A program made the position numbers and the translations under genes. Shown here piece after piece: positions 47,390 to 58,645 of a DNA stretch of 64,000 nt (position 1 is its first letter; the number at the start of each line of letters is the position of its first letter). Below the pieces are notes generated by a model. It was not told the DNA's origin. It saw only the letters and a program-made list of their open reading frames with translations, and ran no database searches. Source of the stretch: Roseibium sp. Sym1 (GTDB lineage Bacteria; Pseudomonadota; Alphaproteobacteria; Rhizobiales; Stappiaceae); contig NZ_CP114786.1 of the NCBI RefSeq assembly GCF_027359675.1, positions 5,492,501 to 5,556,500 on the forward strand, written 5' to 3'.

Positions 47390-48379
47390 TCAGGCCACCC
47401 TGCGGCCGAGAGTCACCAATACGATGCCGGCGCCTACCGAGGCAACGGCCGCAAATTTGGCCACATTCGGCACTTCTCCGAACACGAGATAGCCAAGTCC
47501 GAGACCGATGACGGCGGCGACCGAGCCGATCTGGCTCAGATAGACGGGCCCGGCGGTGTGCTGAAGCCGGAAATAGAGCCCGTATTGAACCGCGAAGATC
47601 GCAATCTGGGCAGCAAGCAGCCCCGCAGCAGCGGCGGACCAGGTTTCCGGAGTGACGGACACGCCTGCCAACACGTTGAAAACCGACAGAGCCACGAAGC
47701 CGGTCGCCATCATTCCAAGCGCAAGGTCGACGGGCCTCGCCCCGACAGGCCAAAACAGCGTGCGATAGATGTTTCCGGATGCAAGGAAGACGGGGATCGC
47801 AAGAGCAATCATGGACCAGCCGGAGGCTTCCACGGCGAGGTCGGCACCCGAGACCGCGAGCAGAACACCCCCGGCGAGGCCGAACAGGACACCGGCGCCG
47901 CGCAGCCAATGCAGTCTCTCAAGACGCAGGACAACCGCAAAGGCATAGGTCAGAACCAGTGGAAAGGCGAAACTCAGGGACACGAACCCGGCGCCAACCT
48001 TCGGTGCGGAGACAACTGCGATCATGTTCGGTGCGATGAACAGCAGGCCGCTGACCACAAGATAGAAAAACAGCTGTTTTCCGACCGGAACAATCGGTAC
48101 GAGCGACCCGCTTTCCCTTCGTCCCGTTGCCAGTCGGGTGATCAGGTAGAGCCCTACGGCTCCCCCCAGAATGGCCCACTGCAACAGGGCGAGCGGATGC
48201 CAGCCCGCGACGGGAGCCGCCTTTGCGATCACGGTTGAAACCGCCAGGAAACTGCCAACCACAAGCAACAGGACCAGGGGCTGTTCAAGCAAATTCTGGC
48301 TTCGTCTCGCACCGGTTGCCGCCGGAGATCCGAGGTTTGCCGTCCTCGTGCGTGGGTCAGATCTGAGTGCATCCGACAT
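47390..48379 (-). CDS. DMT-superfamily (EamA) transporter
   Basis: 329 residues from the ATG at 48379, which follows AAGGAAGG; longer upstream frames cross the promoter. About ten membrane helices start near residue 40. It is divergent from a MarR regulator, with an inverted repeat between them, which suggests an inducible exporter. The substrate is unknown. Confidence 0.85.
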   Translation of the reverse strand: MSDALRSDPRTRTANLGSPAATGARRSQNLLEQPLVLLLVVGSFLAVSTVIAKAAPVAGWHPLALLQWAILGGAVGLYLITRLATGRRESGSLVPIVPVGKQLFFYLVVSGLLFIAPNMIAVVSAPKVGAGFVSLSFAFPLVLTYAFAVVLRLERLHWLRGAGVLFGLAGGVLLAVSGADLAVEASGWSMIALAIPVFLASGNIYRTLFWPVGARPVDLALGMMATGFVALSVFNVLAGVSVTPETWSAAAAGLLAAQIAIFAVQYGLYFRLQHTAGPVYLSQIGSVAAVIGLGLGYLVFGEVPNVAKFAAVASVGAGIVLVTLGRRVA

Positions 48380-48458
48380 GGGACCTTCCTTTCGCATCCT
48401 TCGGCAAAAGCACCCCGCTTCGCCACTGTTGAACGAGATAGCATTTTTTATCTTTATT

Positions 48459-48487
48459 TCAAGATACTTTATATCAAGATTCTTGAA
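48459..48487. promoter_or_regulatory. Candidate MarR operator in the DMT-MarR gap
   Basis: TTCAAGA and TCTTGAA form an inverted repeat separated by 15 bp, with a further ATCAAGAT motif between them. The A+T-rich gap lies between the divergent transporter and regulator genes. Confidence 0.45.
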
Positions 48488-48602
48488 CGCAGTTGACATT
48501 GCTGCCGTTTCCAACGAAGATACCGGCGTGAAAATGATCTAATTTTCAGTGCCTTAACGCCTCACATCACCATCGAGAGCAATGATCCGGGAGGCTTGAA
48601 CC

Positions 48603-49205
48603 TTGAAAAAATCTGGACGGCAGGCAATGACAAAGGCGCCAACGGGACAGGAGCGACCGAAAGACAATCTGTTCGGCGACCCGGAAGACCTGCTGATCGA
48701 CAGGGCAGAACGCGCCCGCCGGCAATGGCAAAAGGAAATGCCCGAGGTGAAAGACCGGCTGGCACCGATGGTGCTGCTTGGCCGGTTGAATGAGGCAGCC
48801 CAGGTCATGAGCCGGGATTACCTGGCTCCCGCCTACGCGGATATCGGCCTGAAAACCGGCGAATTCGACGTTCTCGCGACCCTGGTCCGCTCCGGACCGC
48901 CTTACAAGCTGACCCCCACGGAACTCTATCGGTCCACCATGATGAGTTCGGGAGGCATGACCGCCCGGGTGGACAAGCTGGAGAAGGCCGGACTGGTGGA
49001 GCGCTGCCCCCACCCGGACGACCGCCGTGCCCTCACCGTCTGCCTGACCGAAAAGGGACTCAACCTGATCAAGTCCAAGATCCCGGACTACGTCGAAATG
49101 CAGCATGAAGCCGTCGGCGGATTGAACCTCGAAGAACAGAAGCAATTGTCGGATCTGCTGGAAAAACTCATCCGCTCGGCCACGGATCCACTGGCAAGGA
49201 CCTGA
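48603..49205 (+). CDS. MarR-family transcriptional regulator
   Basis: 200 residues from the TTG at 48603, chosen because GGGAGG lies 8 bp upstream; an ATG at 48627 is the alternative (192 residues). The winged helix with GLKTGEFDVLATLVRSG, LTPTELYRSTMMSSGGMTAR and the wing PHPDDRRALTVCLTEKG is typical. It likely represses the divergent DMT exporter. Confidence 0.9.
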   Translation: MKKSGRQAMTKAPTGQERPKDNLFGDPEDLLIDRAERARRQWQKEMPEVKDRLAPMVLLGRLNEAAQVMSRDYLAPAYADIGLKTGEFDVLATLVRSGPPYKLTPTELYRSTMMSSGGMTARVDKLEKAGLVERCPHPDDRRALTVCLTEKGLNLIKSKIPDYVEMQHEAVGGLNLEEQKQLSDLLEKLIRSATDPLART

Positions 49206-49237
49206 ACCCGACCGCACAGGGAAATCCTCGTCCCGCC

Positions 49238-50116
49238 TCACGCTCCCTCCCGGGGGACCGGATCCTTCAGAATCGTTTCCAGCCGGTTCCACTGCCGACG
49301 TGACACGGCTTCATTCGAAGCCAGCAGCCAGTAGCTCTGGTGACAGGACAGACTTTCCTCACAAACCCGCAGCAGCTTTCCGCCGGCCAAATCACCGGCG
49401 CACAGGGGCAGCGACGCCAGAAGAACACCATGACCGGCACGTGCCGCCGCAAGCGCAGACACGAACGTGTCAAAACGCAAGGCAGGCAATGGCGTGGTCG
49501 GAGTGCCATGGCGCGCGCTCCACTCGTTCCATCCCGGGCGCGGCCCGGAAAGCGCGATGCGCGGCAACTCCTTCCAGTCAGAGGCGGATGCCAACAGTTC
49601 CGGCGCAGCGACCGGCGCTATCATCTCGTTGTAGAGAGGCACCTTGTAGGCAACGGGCCAGTCCCCTGCCCCGTAGCGGATCCGGATCGTGTCGTCCTCC
49701 TGCGCCGCGCCCGCTGCCAGCACCATCGTCCGCAAGGAAAGCTGCGCGCCGATATCTTCCGTCAGTCTGGCCAGGCGAGGCAGGATCCAAAGGTCTATTA
49801 TCGAGGAACTGGCCGAGATCGTCAGCCGGCTCCGCGCTGCACCGAACAGTCCCTCCGAGCTTTGCCTCAGACTTTCGAACGCCGTCTGAACGTGAGGAAG
49901 CCAGGTTTCGCCTTCCACGGTGAGTGCGATGCTGCGGGCCTGCCGAAGGAACAAATGTGTGCCGAGCTGTTTCTCAAGCTTGTCAATGCGCTGGCTGATC
50001 GCAGACTGGGTCACGCCGGTTTCCTGGGCAGCCGCGGTAAAGCTGCCGGTACGCGCGGCGGCCTCGAAGGCGCGGATCCATTCCAGCGGCAAGTTGTCAA
50101 ATCTGGCCCGTTCCAT
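49238..50116 (-). CDS. LysR-family (GcvA-like) transcriptional regulator
   Basis: 292 residues with helix-turn-helix TGSFTAAAQETGVTQSAISQ at about 22-41 and a GcvA-type effector domain. It is divergent from the phosphonate-oxidation-like pair across a 96-bp A+T-rich gap, so it is probably their activator. ATTC and GAAT flank CTAATTTGATTTAAT in the gap and could be part of its site. Confidence 0.88.
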   Translation of the reverse strand: MERARFDNLPLEWIRAFEAAARTGSFTAAAQETGVTQSAISQRIDKLEKQLGTHLFLRQARSIALTVEGETWLPHVQTAFESLRQSSEGLFGAARSRLTISASSSIIDLWILPRLARLTEDIGAQLSLRTMVLAAGAAQEDDTIRIRYGAGDWPVAYKVPLYNEMIAPVAAPELLASASDWKELPRIALSGPRPGWNEWSARHGTPTTPLPALRFDTFVSALAAARAGHGVLLASLPLCAGDLAGGKLLRVCEESLSCHQSYWLLASNEAVSRRQWNRLETILKDPVPREGA

Positions 50117-50167
50117 TAGTAAATCGCACTCTCAGACACAAAATTCCTAATTTGATTTAATGAATAG

Positions 50168-51948
<1,781 letters not shown>

Positions 51949-52030
51949 ACGCCCGGGGACAAACGCGGCCGGGTCGAGGACGTTTTCTCTGGGTTCCCGG
52001 CAAGCATATGCCCTCTGGCGGAATCGTTGA

Positions 52031-53041
52031 TCAGTCGGCGAGGTCGATCCGCGCCGTCTTGCGCATCAGCTCCTTCCCGGCCCGCCACAACACCGCTTCA
52101 CCGGCATAGGCACCCAAAGGCCAGCCGCCCTGAGGTGTCTTGCGACCGGCAAAGGCCACCCATTGCGCCTTGTTCCGGTCAAGCGGCTGACCATCGCTTT
52201 CGGCCAGCACGCCGTCCGGTCCGGTCAGTTTCAGCGAAATCCGGTCGCCTTGCTGAAGGTTGATCAGCCGGGCGAAGAACACGAGCGCGGGTGCCCCCTT
52301 CCGCGGGCCGGGCACCTGGTCCGTCTCGAGCTCCTGGGTGCCGACGGGTTTTCCCGCAAAGCCGAGCTCGACAAACGCGCCGGCCGCGTCCCGCAAGAGC
52401 CTTTCCCTCTCTTGTAGCCACAGTCCCTTCCCGGCCGCCAAGTCGACATCCCTGGAACAGGCGGCCAGCCGGTCCCGCGTGCTTTCCGCCGACCCAAGAA
52501 ACGGATCCACCGTTTCCCCGTCCTTGCGCACGGTCAGGTGCACATGGGGAAAGGCAGCAAACCCGGAATAGCCCACCCGGCCAATGACCTGCCCGCGCTG
52601 CACCGTCTCGCCCACGGATACCGACACGGTTCCCTGGCGCATATGGCAATACTGGGTTTCCCAGCCTTCGCCATGGGCGATCACGACACCGTTGCCGCAT
52701 TCCTTGTCGCGAACAGCATCCCGGTCAGCGCCTGAGCGGACCAGCCTGTCGGGGATGTCGTTTCGCAGAGCCTTTATCTCCCCAGGAGCAGCCGCGAGAA
52801 CGTCGGCGATGACACTGGTGTTCAGAACACGGACATCGGTGCCCTTGTGGCCGTCGTAACTTGCCCGACCACAATCTGCCGTTATGACCCCATCACCAGG
52901 GTCCAGATCGACATAGTTCTGAACGAAACAGTCGCTGCCAAGCGTACAGGCAAGCGGTAGGGACAGATCCAGCGCCAGCGCGGGCGCGCCAGGCAGCAGC
53001 ATCGCGACCAGTGTCAGAAAGCCAGTCGGAAAATGCCTCAT
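52031..53041 (-). CDS. M23-family peptidoglycan peptidase
   Basis: 336 residues with a signal peptide (cleavage near ALA-LD, about residue 24). The LytM-like M23 domain (about 35-190) has the zinc ligands in YDGHKGTDVRV and the FPHVHLTV motif. The C-terminal 130 residues form an additional domain of unknown function. It acts in the periplasm on peptide cross-links. A single gene, convergent with the HD-domain gene. Confidence 0.87.
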   Translation of the reverse strand: MRHFPTGFLTLVAMLLPGAPALALDLSLPLACTLGSDCFVQNYVDLDPGDGVITADCGRASYDGHKGTDVRVLNTSVIADVLAAAPGEIKALRNDIPDRLVRSGADRDAVRDKECGNGVVIAHGEGWETQYCHMRQGTVSVSVGETVQRGQVIGRVGYSGFAAFPHVHLTVRKDGETVDPFLGSAESTRDRLAACSRDVDLAAGKGLWLQERERLLRDAAGAFVELGFAGKPVGTQELETDQVPGPRKGAPALVFFARLINLQQGDRISLKLTGPDGVLAESDGQPLDRNKAQWVAFAGRKTPQGGWPLGAYAGEAVLWRAGKELMRKTARIDLAD

Positions 53042-53151
53042 CGTCAGCGTGTCCTCTTCAATGACCCGTTATCAAACAGCAATGAGTTGCAATCCTTGCG
53101 CCAATCATTGATTTTTGCGCAAACCGCAACACGCATTCAGGTGGAACAAAT

Positions 53152-53919
53152 ATGTTCAAGACATGGCTGGCCGGTCTGGCCGCCCTCGCGCTGCTCGCCC
53201 TCCCGGCGGCTGCCCAGGAAGAGCTTCAGATCCGTGACATCGAAAAAGGCACTGGTGAAGAAGCCAATGTCGGCGAGACCGTGGTGGTCCACTACACCGG
53301 CTGGCTGATGGACGGTACCAAGTTCGATTCGAGCCTCGACCGCGGCACGCCCTTCTCGTTCACGCTCGGCGAACGCCGCGTGATCCAGGGATGGGAAAAG
53401 GGCGTCGAGGGCATGCAGGTCGGCGGCAAGCGGGAACTGATCATTCCGCCGCAACTCGGCTATGGCGCACAGGGGGCCGGCGGCGTGATCCCGCCGAACG
53501 CGACGCTCAAGTTCGAGATAGAACTGCTGGAAGTCAAGGCCAAGAAGTTCTCAGATCTCGGCAACGACGCGCTGAAGGCCCGGCTTGCCGCCGGTGCCAC
53601 CGTCATCGACATCCGCCGACCTGATGAATGGAAGGCGACAGGCGTGCTGCCGGGCAGTCACCTGCTGACGTTTTTCGACCAGAAGGGTCAGGTCAATCCG
53701 CAATTCGGCGCGGAACTGCAGAAACTGATTTCCGGACCGAATGACGAACTCATTCTGATCTGCCAGACCGGCCAGCGCAGCCAGATGCTGTCCGAATACC
53801 TGGCGGGTCAGGCCGGGTTCACCAATGTCGCCAATGTCGAAAAGGGCATTGCCGGCTGGCTCCAGGCCGGCGAAGAGGTGACAGGGGCGGAAACACCGGA
53901 CAATTGCTGGCTTTGCTGA
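53152..53919 (+). CDS. Secreted FKBP-type prolyl isomerase fused to a rhodanese domain
   Basis: 255 residues: signal peptide (1-21), an FKBP domain (about 25-130 with VVHYTGWLMDGTKFDSS, VIQGWEKGVEGMQVGGKREL and IPPNATLKFEIELL), then a rhodanese domain (about 140-250) with active-site Cys in LICQTGQRS. It ends in a CWLC motif. The FKBP part catalyses peptidyl-prolyl isomerisation. Fusion with rhodanese in one exported protein is uncommon and suggests redox- or sulfur-linked folding in the periplasm. Confidence 0.88.
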   Translation: MFKTWLAGLAALALLALPAAAQEELQIRDIEKGTGEEANVGETVVVHYTGWLMDGTKFDSSLDRGTPFSFTLGERRVIQGWEKGVEGMQVGGKRELIIPPQLGYGAQGAGGVIPPNATLKFEIELLEVKAKKFSDLGNDALKARLAAGATVIDIRRPDEWKATGVLPGSHLLTFFDQKGQVNPQFGAELQKLISGPNDELILICQTGQRSQMLSEYLAGQAGFTNVANVEKGIAGWLQAGEEVTGAETPDNCWLC

Positions 53920-54023
53920 ACCGCCACTGAAACCCGTCGGCATCTGCCTCTCATCGCAGATACGGTGTTTCCCGTCTGTCACGGGCCTCTACTAGGATGG
54001 CAGGGACAGAACAGGAGGCAGAG

Positions 54024-55214
54024 ATGTCCGCTCCGCTCATATTGCCCAGGGAAGAGACCTGGACCGACCATGACTATGTGCGCCGTGCCGCGGCACAGGG
54101 ACCGGTGGTCCGCGACAGGCACGGCATCTTCATCACATTTTCCCTCGCTCACATGCAGCGGCTGGTCGATCCGTTCCTGACGCGGCAGATGGAAACCGAA
54201 ACAATGGCGATTCAGGGCCTTTCAAGCGGCCCGGTCTATGATCTTTTCGCCAATTCCATGCTGTTTTCCAATGCGCCGGCCCACGGAAAACGCCGGGCTC
54301 CGCTGGCCAGGAGTTTTGCGGTGCCCCTGGTCAACCGGCTTCGAGGCGAATTGCAGTCCCTGGCCTGCGAGCTGGTCGAAGACCACCTGGGCACCGGTGA
54401 CATCGAATTTCGCGACCGGATCGGCGGCCAGCTGGCGGCGCGCACCATTGCCATGGTCCTAGGTGTTCCCCGGTCCGATCTGCCATTGATCACGACGCTG
54501 GTCTATTCCGCGATCCGTGCGCTTTCGGTGCGGTCTCCGAGTGTCCTTGCAGAAGCAGCGAAAGATCTCGAAGCACTGAATGCCTACGTGGCCGACCTTC
54601 TCCAAGAACACCGGTCTGCGGGCCCGAAGGACTTTCTGGCCGACTACCTGGAGCGCACGGGCGAGACCGGACTGAGCGCGCTTGAAATTCGTATGCAGAT
54701 CGTCACCCTGCTGCTCGCCGGGTCGGACACCACGCGCAGCGCCCTGACATCGACGATGTCCCAACTGATGCAGAAGCGATCCCAATGGGAGCTGCTGTGT
54801 GCCGATCCGAAAACCCATATCAAGGGCGCGGTCTCGGAAGGGCTGCGCTATGACCCGGTCATTGGCGCCCTGATCCGGGTGGCCGACAAGGATCTCCTGT
54901 TCGAAGGCGTCGCCATACCGGAAGGCAGCCTGATCGGCCCCCTGGTCGTCTCAGCGCTCAGGGATCCCGAAGTCTATTCCACTCCCGAGACATTCGACAT
55001 CACCCGAACGGACCACCCGCGATGGCACCCGGTCTTCGGGGCCGGCGAACATCGTTGTCTCGGAGAGGCCCTGGCAAGAGCGGAACTGGAGGAAGCGCTG
55101 ACAGCGCTGTGCCGCATCGCACCCGGAACGGAACTGACCGGGCCGCCTCCGAAATTGCGCGGCCTCGGCGCGACCCGCACGGTCGGCGAAATGCCGTGCA
55201 GGTTGATCGGTTGA
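54024..55214 (+). CDS. Cytochrome P450
   Basis: 396 residues from the ATG at 54024 (GGAGG 6 bp upstream). The haem-binding loop is FGAGEHRCLGEALARAELEE, with the thiolate Cys. The I-helix is LLLAGSDTTRSA and the ExxR motif EGLR. Soluble bacterial class I P450 that needs ferredoxin partners, which are not in the window. The substrate is unknown. It is convergent with the amidohydrolase, whose stop is 6 bp away. Confidence 0.93.
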   Translation: MSAPLILPREETWTDHDYVRRAAAQGPVVRDRHGIFITFSLAHMQRLVDPFLTRQMETETMAIQGLSSGPVYDLFANSMLFSNAPAHGKRRAPLARSFAVPLVNRLRGELQSLACELVEDHLGTGDIEFRDRIGGQLAARTIAMVLGVPRSDLPLITTLVYSAIRALSVRSPSVLAEAAKDLEALNAYVADLLQEHRSAGPKDFLADYLERTGETGLSALEIRMQIVTLLLAGSDTTRSALTSTMSQLMQKRSQWELLCADPKTHIKGAVSEGLRYDPVIGALIRVADKDLLFEGVAIPEGSLIGPLVVSALRDPEVYSTPETFDITRTDHPRWHPVFGAGEHRCLGEALARAELEEALTALCRIAPGTELTGPPPKLRGLGATRTVGEMPCRLIG

Positions 55215-55220
55215 ATTCCG

Positions 55221-56642
55221 TCAGGTACCTGCCGCCAGTTCCAGGCTCATGCGATTGTGATCGCGGATCACGGGACCCATGTCCATCGTCGCGATTTCCC
55301 CTTCCTCGACGATGACCTTGCCATTGACCACGGTTGTCCTTGCGGCCTGCGGCGCGCAGAACACGACCGCCGCGACCGGGTCGTGAAGACCACCGGCGAA
55401 TTGCAGGGTGTTGAGGTCGAGCGTGAAGAAGTCGGCGCATTTTCCGGGTTCCAGTGCGCCGATGTCGTTGCGGCCAAGGACGGCGGCTCCACCCAGTGTG
55501 GCGAGTTCGAGCGCTTCGCGGGCTGTCATCCACTCGCCGGCCCGCAACGGGTGCGACGGCGGCAGAAGCGCGTGTTTGCGCGGCCCCTCCGGCGGCTGCA
55601 GCCCCAGCTGCAACCGGGCAAGCAGCATCGCCTGGCGCACCTCGCCCAGCATGCTGGAGCCGTCATTCGAGGCCGAGCCGTCGACCCCGAGACCAACCCT
55701 GACACCAGCGGCCATGTATTTCTTCACCGGTGCGATGCCGGAGGCCAGGCGCATGTTGGAGCAGGGACAATGGGCGGCGCCGCAGCCCGTCGCGGCAAAG
55801 AGCCGGATCTCGTCGTCATCCACATGGATCGCATGGGCGAACCAGACATCCGGACCGGTCCAGTCAAGGCCCTGCATCCATTCCACCGGGCGCTTGCCGA
55901 AGCGTTCCAGCGTATAGCGTTCCTCGTCAAGCGTCTCGCACAGATGCGTGTGCAGCATGACGCCCTTGTCCCGAGCCAGCGCGGCACTCTGGAGCAGGAG
56001 ATCCTCGGACACCGAAAAGGGCGAACAGGGCGCAACCACTACCCGGGTCATCGCGCCGTGACCGGCATCGTGGTAGCGGTCGATGACACGGACGGTGTCG
56101 TTCAGTATGTCCTCTTCATCCTCGACACAGTCGTCGGGAGGCAGCCCTCCCTTGCTCTCCCCCAGCGACATGGAACCGCGGCTGGCATGGAAACGCATGC
56201 CCAGGTCCCGGGCGGCCTCGATCTGATAATCGACCTTGTTGCCGCTCTGGAACAGATAGGTGTGGTCGAAAACGGTGGTACAGCCCGAGAGCGCCAGTTC
56301 AGCCAGCCCGACCAGCGTGCTTGCCCGGGAGGCCTCCGGATCTGTTTTCGCCCAGATACGGTAATGGGCCTGAAGCCAGGGAAACAGGTTGTTGTTCTGG
56401 GCCGCCGGCAGGTTCCGGGTCAGGGTCTGGTTCAGATGGTGGTGCGTGTTGACGAAGCCGGGCAGCACGATCTGGCCTTTGGCATCGATGACCCTGTCCG
56501 CCGTATCCGGCAGCTCGCTCGTCCTGCCGACCTTTTTGATCACCCCGTCTTCGGCATAGAGCCCCCCGCCCACAAGTTCCCGGCGCGCACCGTCCATGGT
56601 GACAAGCATGTCGGCGTTTTTCAAAAGCAGCGATTGAACCAT
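55221..56642 (-). CDS. Amidohydrolase, likely 8-oxoguanine deaminase
   Basis: 473 residues. It has the metal ligands of the amidohydrolase superfamily: NTHHHLNQTLTRN, HTHLCE, a later His in FAHAIHVDDDE and Asp in GLGVDGSASND. The sequence is closest in pattern to the 8-oxoguanine deaminase/hydroxydechloroatrazine ethylaminohydrolase group (LPAAQNNNLFPWLQAHY, CTTVFDHTYLF). It would deaminate 8-oxoguanine or a related purine or triazine in the cytoplasm. Confidence 0.82.
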   Translation of the reverse strand: MVQSLLLKNADMLVTMDGARRELVGGGLYAEDGVIKKVGRTSELPDTADRVIDAKGQIVLPGFVNTHHHLNQTLTRNLPAAQNNNLFPWLQAHYRIWAKTDPEASRASTLVGLAELALSGCTTVFDHTYLFQSGNKVDYQIEAARDLGMRFHASRGSMSLGESKGGLPPDDCVEDEEDILNDTVRVIDRYHDAGHGAMTRVVVAPCSPFSVSEDLLLQSAALARDKGVMLHTHLCETLDEERYTLERFGKRPVEWMQGLDWTGPDVWFAHAIHVDDDEIRLFAATGCGAAHCPCSNMRLASGIAPVKKYMAAGVRVGLGVDGSASNDGSSMLGEVRQAMLLARLQLGLQPPEGPRKHALLPPSHPLRAGEWMTAREALELATLGGAAVLGRNDIGALEPGKCADFFTLDLNTLQFAGGLHDPVAAVVFCAPQAARTTVVNGKVIVEEGEIATMDMGPVIRDHNRMSLELAAGT

Positions 56643-56953
56643 CGGGCACCCACGGGAGGACTGAAATCAGATGTACACACAAGCGTACAACCTACCCGTT
56701 TACAGGTTTCATAACTATTTTCGAATTTCCGAAACTGCCTTAAAAAGAAATTGAGAATGACTGCGAACCGCCTCTGCTCCCGGCGCTTCTTTCACTGTTC
56801 GCGGCCTGACACCCCGGCCTGGGCAAAACCGGAACACAGGTCCTCCCGGCCTGAAGTGGTTGTGTCCCCGACCAGTTCCCCGGCATCGCCCCGCCTCGTG
56901 TTTCGCGGTACGCGGATCGTGAGACCGATCCCGTTTCCGACCCGTCCGACTTT
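56643..56953. other. 311-bp intergenic region upstream of the amidohydrolase
   Basis: No gene recognised. It holds the amidohydrolase promoter and probably the 3' end of sthA transcripts from the opposite side. The short dyad listed separately is the only structure I can point to. Confidence 0.4.
56672..56689. promoter_or_regulatory. Possible operator upstream of the amidohydrolase gene
   Basis: TGTAC and GTACA flank ACACAAGC about 30 bp before the start codon, a spacing compatible with a GntR- or TetR-type site. Confidence 0.3.
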
Positions 56954-58354
56954 TCACTTAACCAGCGGCGGCATACGGTTCCAGGCGTCCAGGGCAGCGA
57001 TCTTGTAGGCTTCGGCGAGCGTCGGGTAATTGAAGGTGTTCTCGACGAAATATTCCAGTGTGCCGCGCAGGTTGAGCACGGCCTGCCCGATATGGATCAG
57101 TTCGGTCGCGCCCTCACCGACAATATGACAGCCGAGCAGACGGCGGGTCTTGAGCGAAAAGATCATCTTCAGCATGCCGGTGTCGAGGCCCATGATGTGG
57201 CCACGGGAGGTTTCCCGGAACCTGGCAACACCGCATTCGTAAGCGATCCCCCGGTCGCGGATTTCTTCCTCCGTCATGCCGACAGTGGAAATTTCCGGCA
57301 CGGCATAGATGCCATAGGGGAAATATTCCGGCGGGTCGTAGGCCTTTTCGCCCAGCGCGTGGCAGGCAGCGATGCGTCCCTGCTCCATCGACGTGGACGC
57401 CAGGCTCGGGAAACCGATCACATCGCCGGCTGCGAAGATGTGGGGCACATCCGTCTGAAAGGTCATGGGATCGGCCTTGAGACGCCCCCGATGGTCCACC
57501 TCCAGACCACAGCTTTCAAGGTTCAAAGACGGCGTCGCTCCCATGCGGCCCGCGGCGAAGAGAACCACGTTGGTCCGCACGCATCGCCCGCCTTCAAGGG
57601 TGACCTCGCAATCGGCAGCCCCGTGCTTTTCGATCTTCTCGACCTTTGCTCCGAAGCGCAGCGCAATGCCCCTGTCGCGAAGCTGATGCGTGAAATCGGC
57701 CACCAGTTCCTTGTCGAGAAAATCCAGCATGGTGTCGCGCGGTTCCACCAGTGTGACATGGACATCAAGCGCGGAAAATATCGAGGCATATTCCACGCCG
57801 ATCACGCCCGCACCGATGACGGCTATGGAGCGCGGCAACGTTTTCAGTTCCAGGATCTCGTCGCTGTCGAGCACATATTCGCCGTCAAATGGCACGTAGT
57901 CCGGGCGGAAGGGTTTCGTGCCGACGGCAATCACGAACTTGTCCGACGAGAAGATATGGATTTCCCCTGCCTCTCCTTCGACCTCGATCTTATGGGCGTC
58001 GGTGAACTTGGCTTCACCGTAAATCGTATCGACCTGGTTGCGCGCGAACTGATGTTCCAGCACCTCGACCTCGTGATCGAGCGTGATATGCAGCCTTGCG
58101 CGCAGATCCGAGGCGGTTATGTCGTCCTTCACACGATAGGACCGGCCATAGAAACCGCGTTCGCGCCATCCCGTCAGGTTCAAAACCGTTTCGCGCAGCG
58201 TCTTGGACGGGATCGTGCCGGTATGAACCGACACACCGCCGACACGGCGTCCGCGTTCCACCACCAGAACCTTGCGGCCGAACTTCGCCGCCTGGATCGC
58301 GGCCCTCCGACCCGCGGGTCCGCTGCCGATCACGATCAGTTCGTAGTGTTCCAT
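56954..58354 (-). CDS. sthA: Soluble pyridine nucleotide transhydrogenase (Si-type)
   Basis: 466 residues, typical SthA length. It has the FAD dinucleotide fold VIGSGPAGRRAAIQAAKFG, the central NAD(P) fold VIGAGVIGVEYASIFSAL and the C-terminal dimer interface, including GEGATELIHIGQ. It equilibrates NADPH and NADH. In the active-site loop GGVSVHTGTIPSKTL both redox cysteines of the wider disulfide reductase family are absent. Confidence 0.92.
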   Translation of the reverse strand: MEHYELIVIGSGPAGRRAAIQAAKFGRKVLVVERGRRVGGVSVHTGTIPSKTLRETVLNLTGWRERGFYGRSYRVKDDITASDLRARLHITLDHEVEVLEHQFARNQVDTIYGEAKFTDAHKIEVEGEAGEIHIFSSDKFVIAVGTKPFRPDYVPFDGEYVLDSDEILELKTLPRSIAVIGAGVIGVEYASIFSALDVHVTLVEPRDTMLDFLDKELVADFTHQLRDRGIALRFGAKVEKIEKHGAADCEVTLEGGRCVRTNVVLFAAGRMGATPSLNLESCGLEVDHRGRLKADPMTFQTDVPHIFAAGDVIGFPSLASTSMEQGRIAACHALGEKAYDPPEYFPYGIYAVPEISTVGMTEEEIRDRGIAYECGVARFRETSRGHIMGLDTGMLKMIFSLKTRRLLGCHIVGEGATELIHIGQAVLNLRGTLEYFVENTFNYPTLAEAYKIAALDAWNRMPPLVK

Positions 58355-58645
58355 TCGCCCCTCACTCTCGCCCGTTCACCCGACCTGACCATAGCCGCGC
58401 CTTACGGTCACGCCGAAATGCGTCCTTTTGTGTTGCTGCAGCGCAAAGACAGCATCTCCGCCGACGGGTCAAGACCAACGGAAACGAAGGGATGAACCCA
58501 ATCCTTCGGCAGCCATGGACCTCAAGAGTGCCAGGACGGCCTGGATCCCGGCCACCTCCCCTTATGCTAAAAAACAGGCAATGGTTCCGAGCGAATCCGT
58601 CGTTATTATTGCGCCAGGTCGAATCCTTATGGGGAACGTTGATTT

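Noticed and set aside
47250..47909. N-terminal extension of the methyltransferase frame to 534 codons
   Set aside because: The extra part runs antisense-free but inside the DMT transporter gene on the same strand in another frame; its Arg/Cys-rich composition is non-coding. The ATG at 47249 starts the recognisable protein.
56715..56957. 80-codon minus-strand frame upstream of the amidohydrolase
   Set aside because: It is Arg/Gly-rich without a ribosome site or recognisable features and appears to be a chance frame in GC-rich intergenic DNA.
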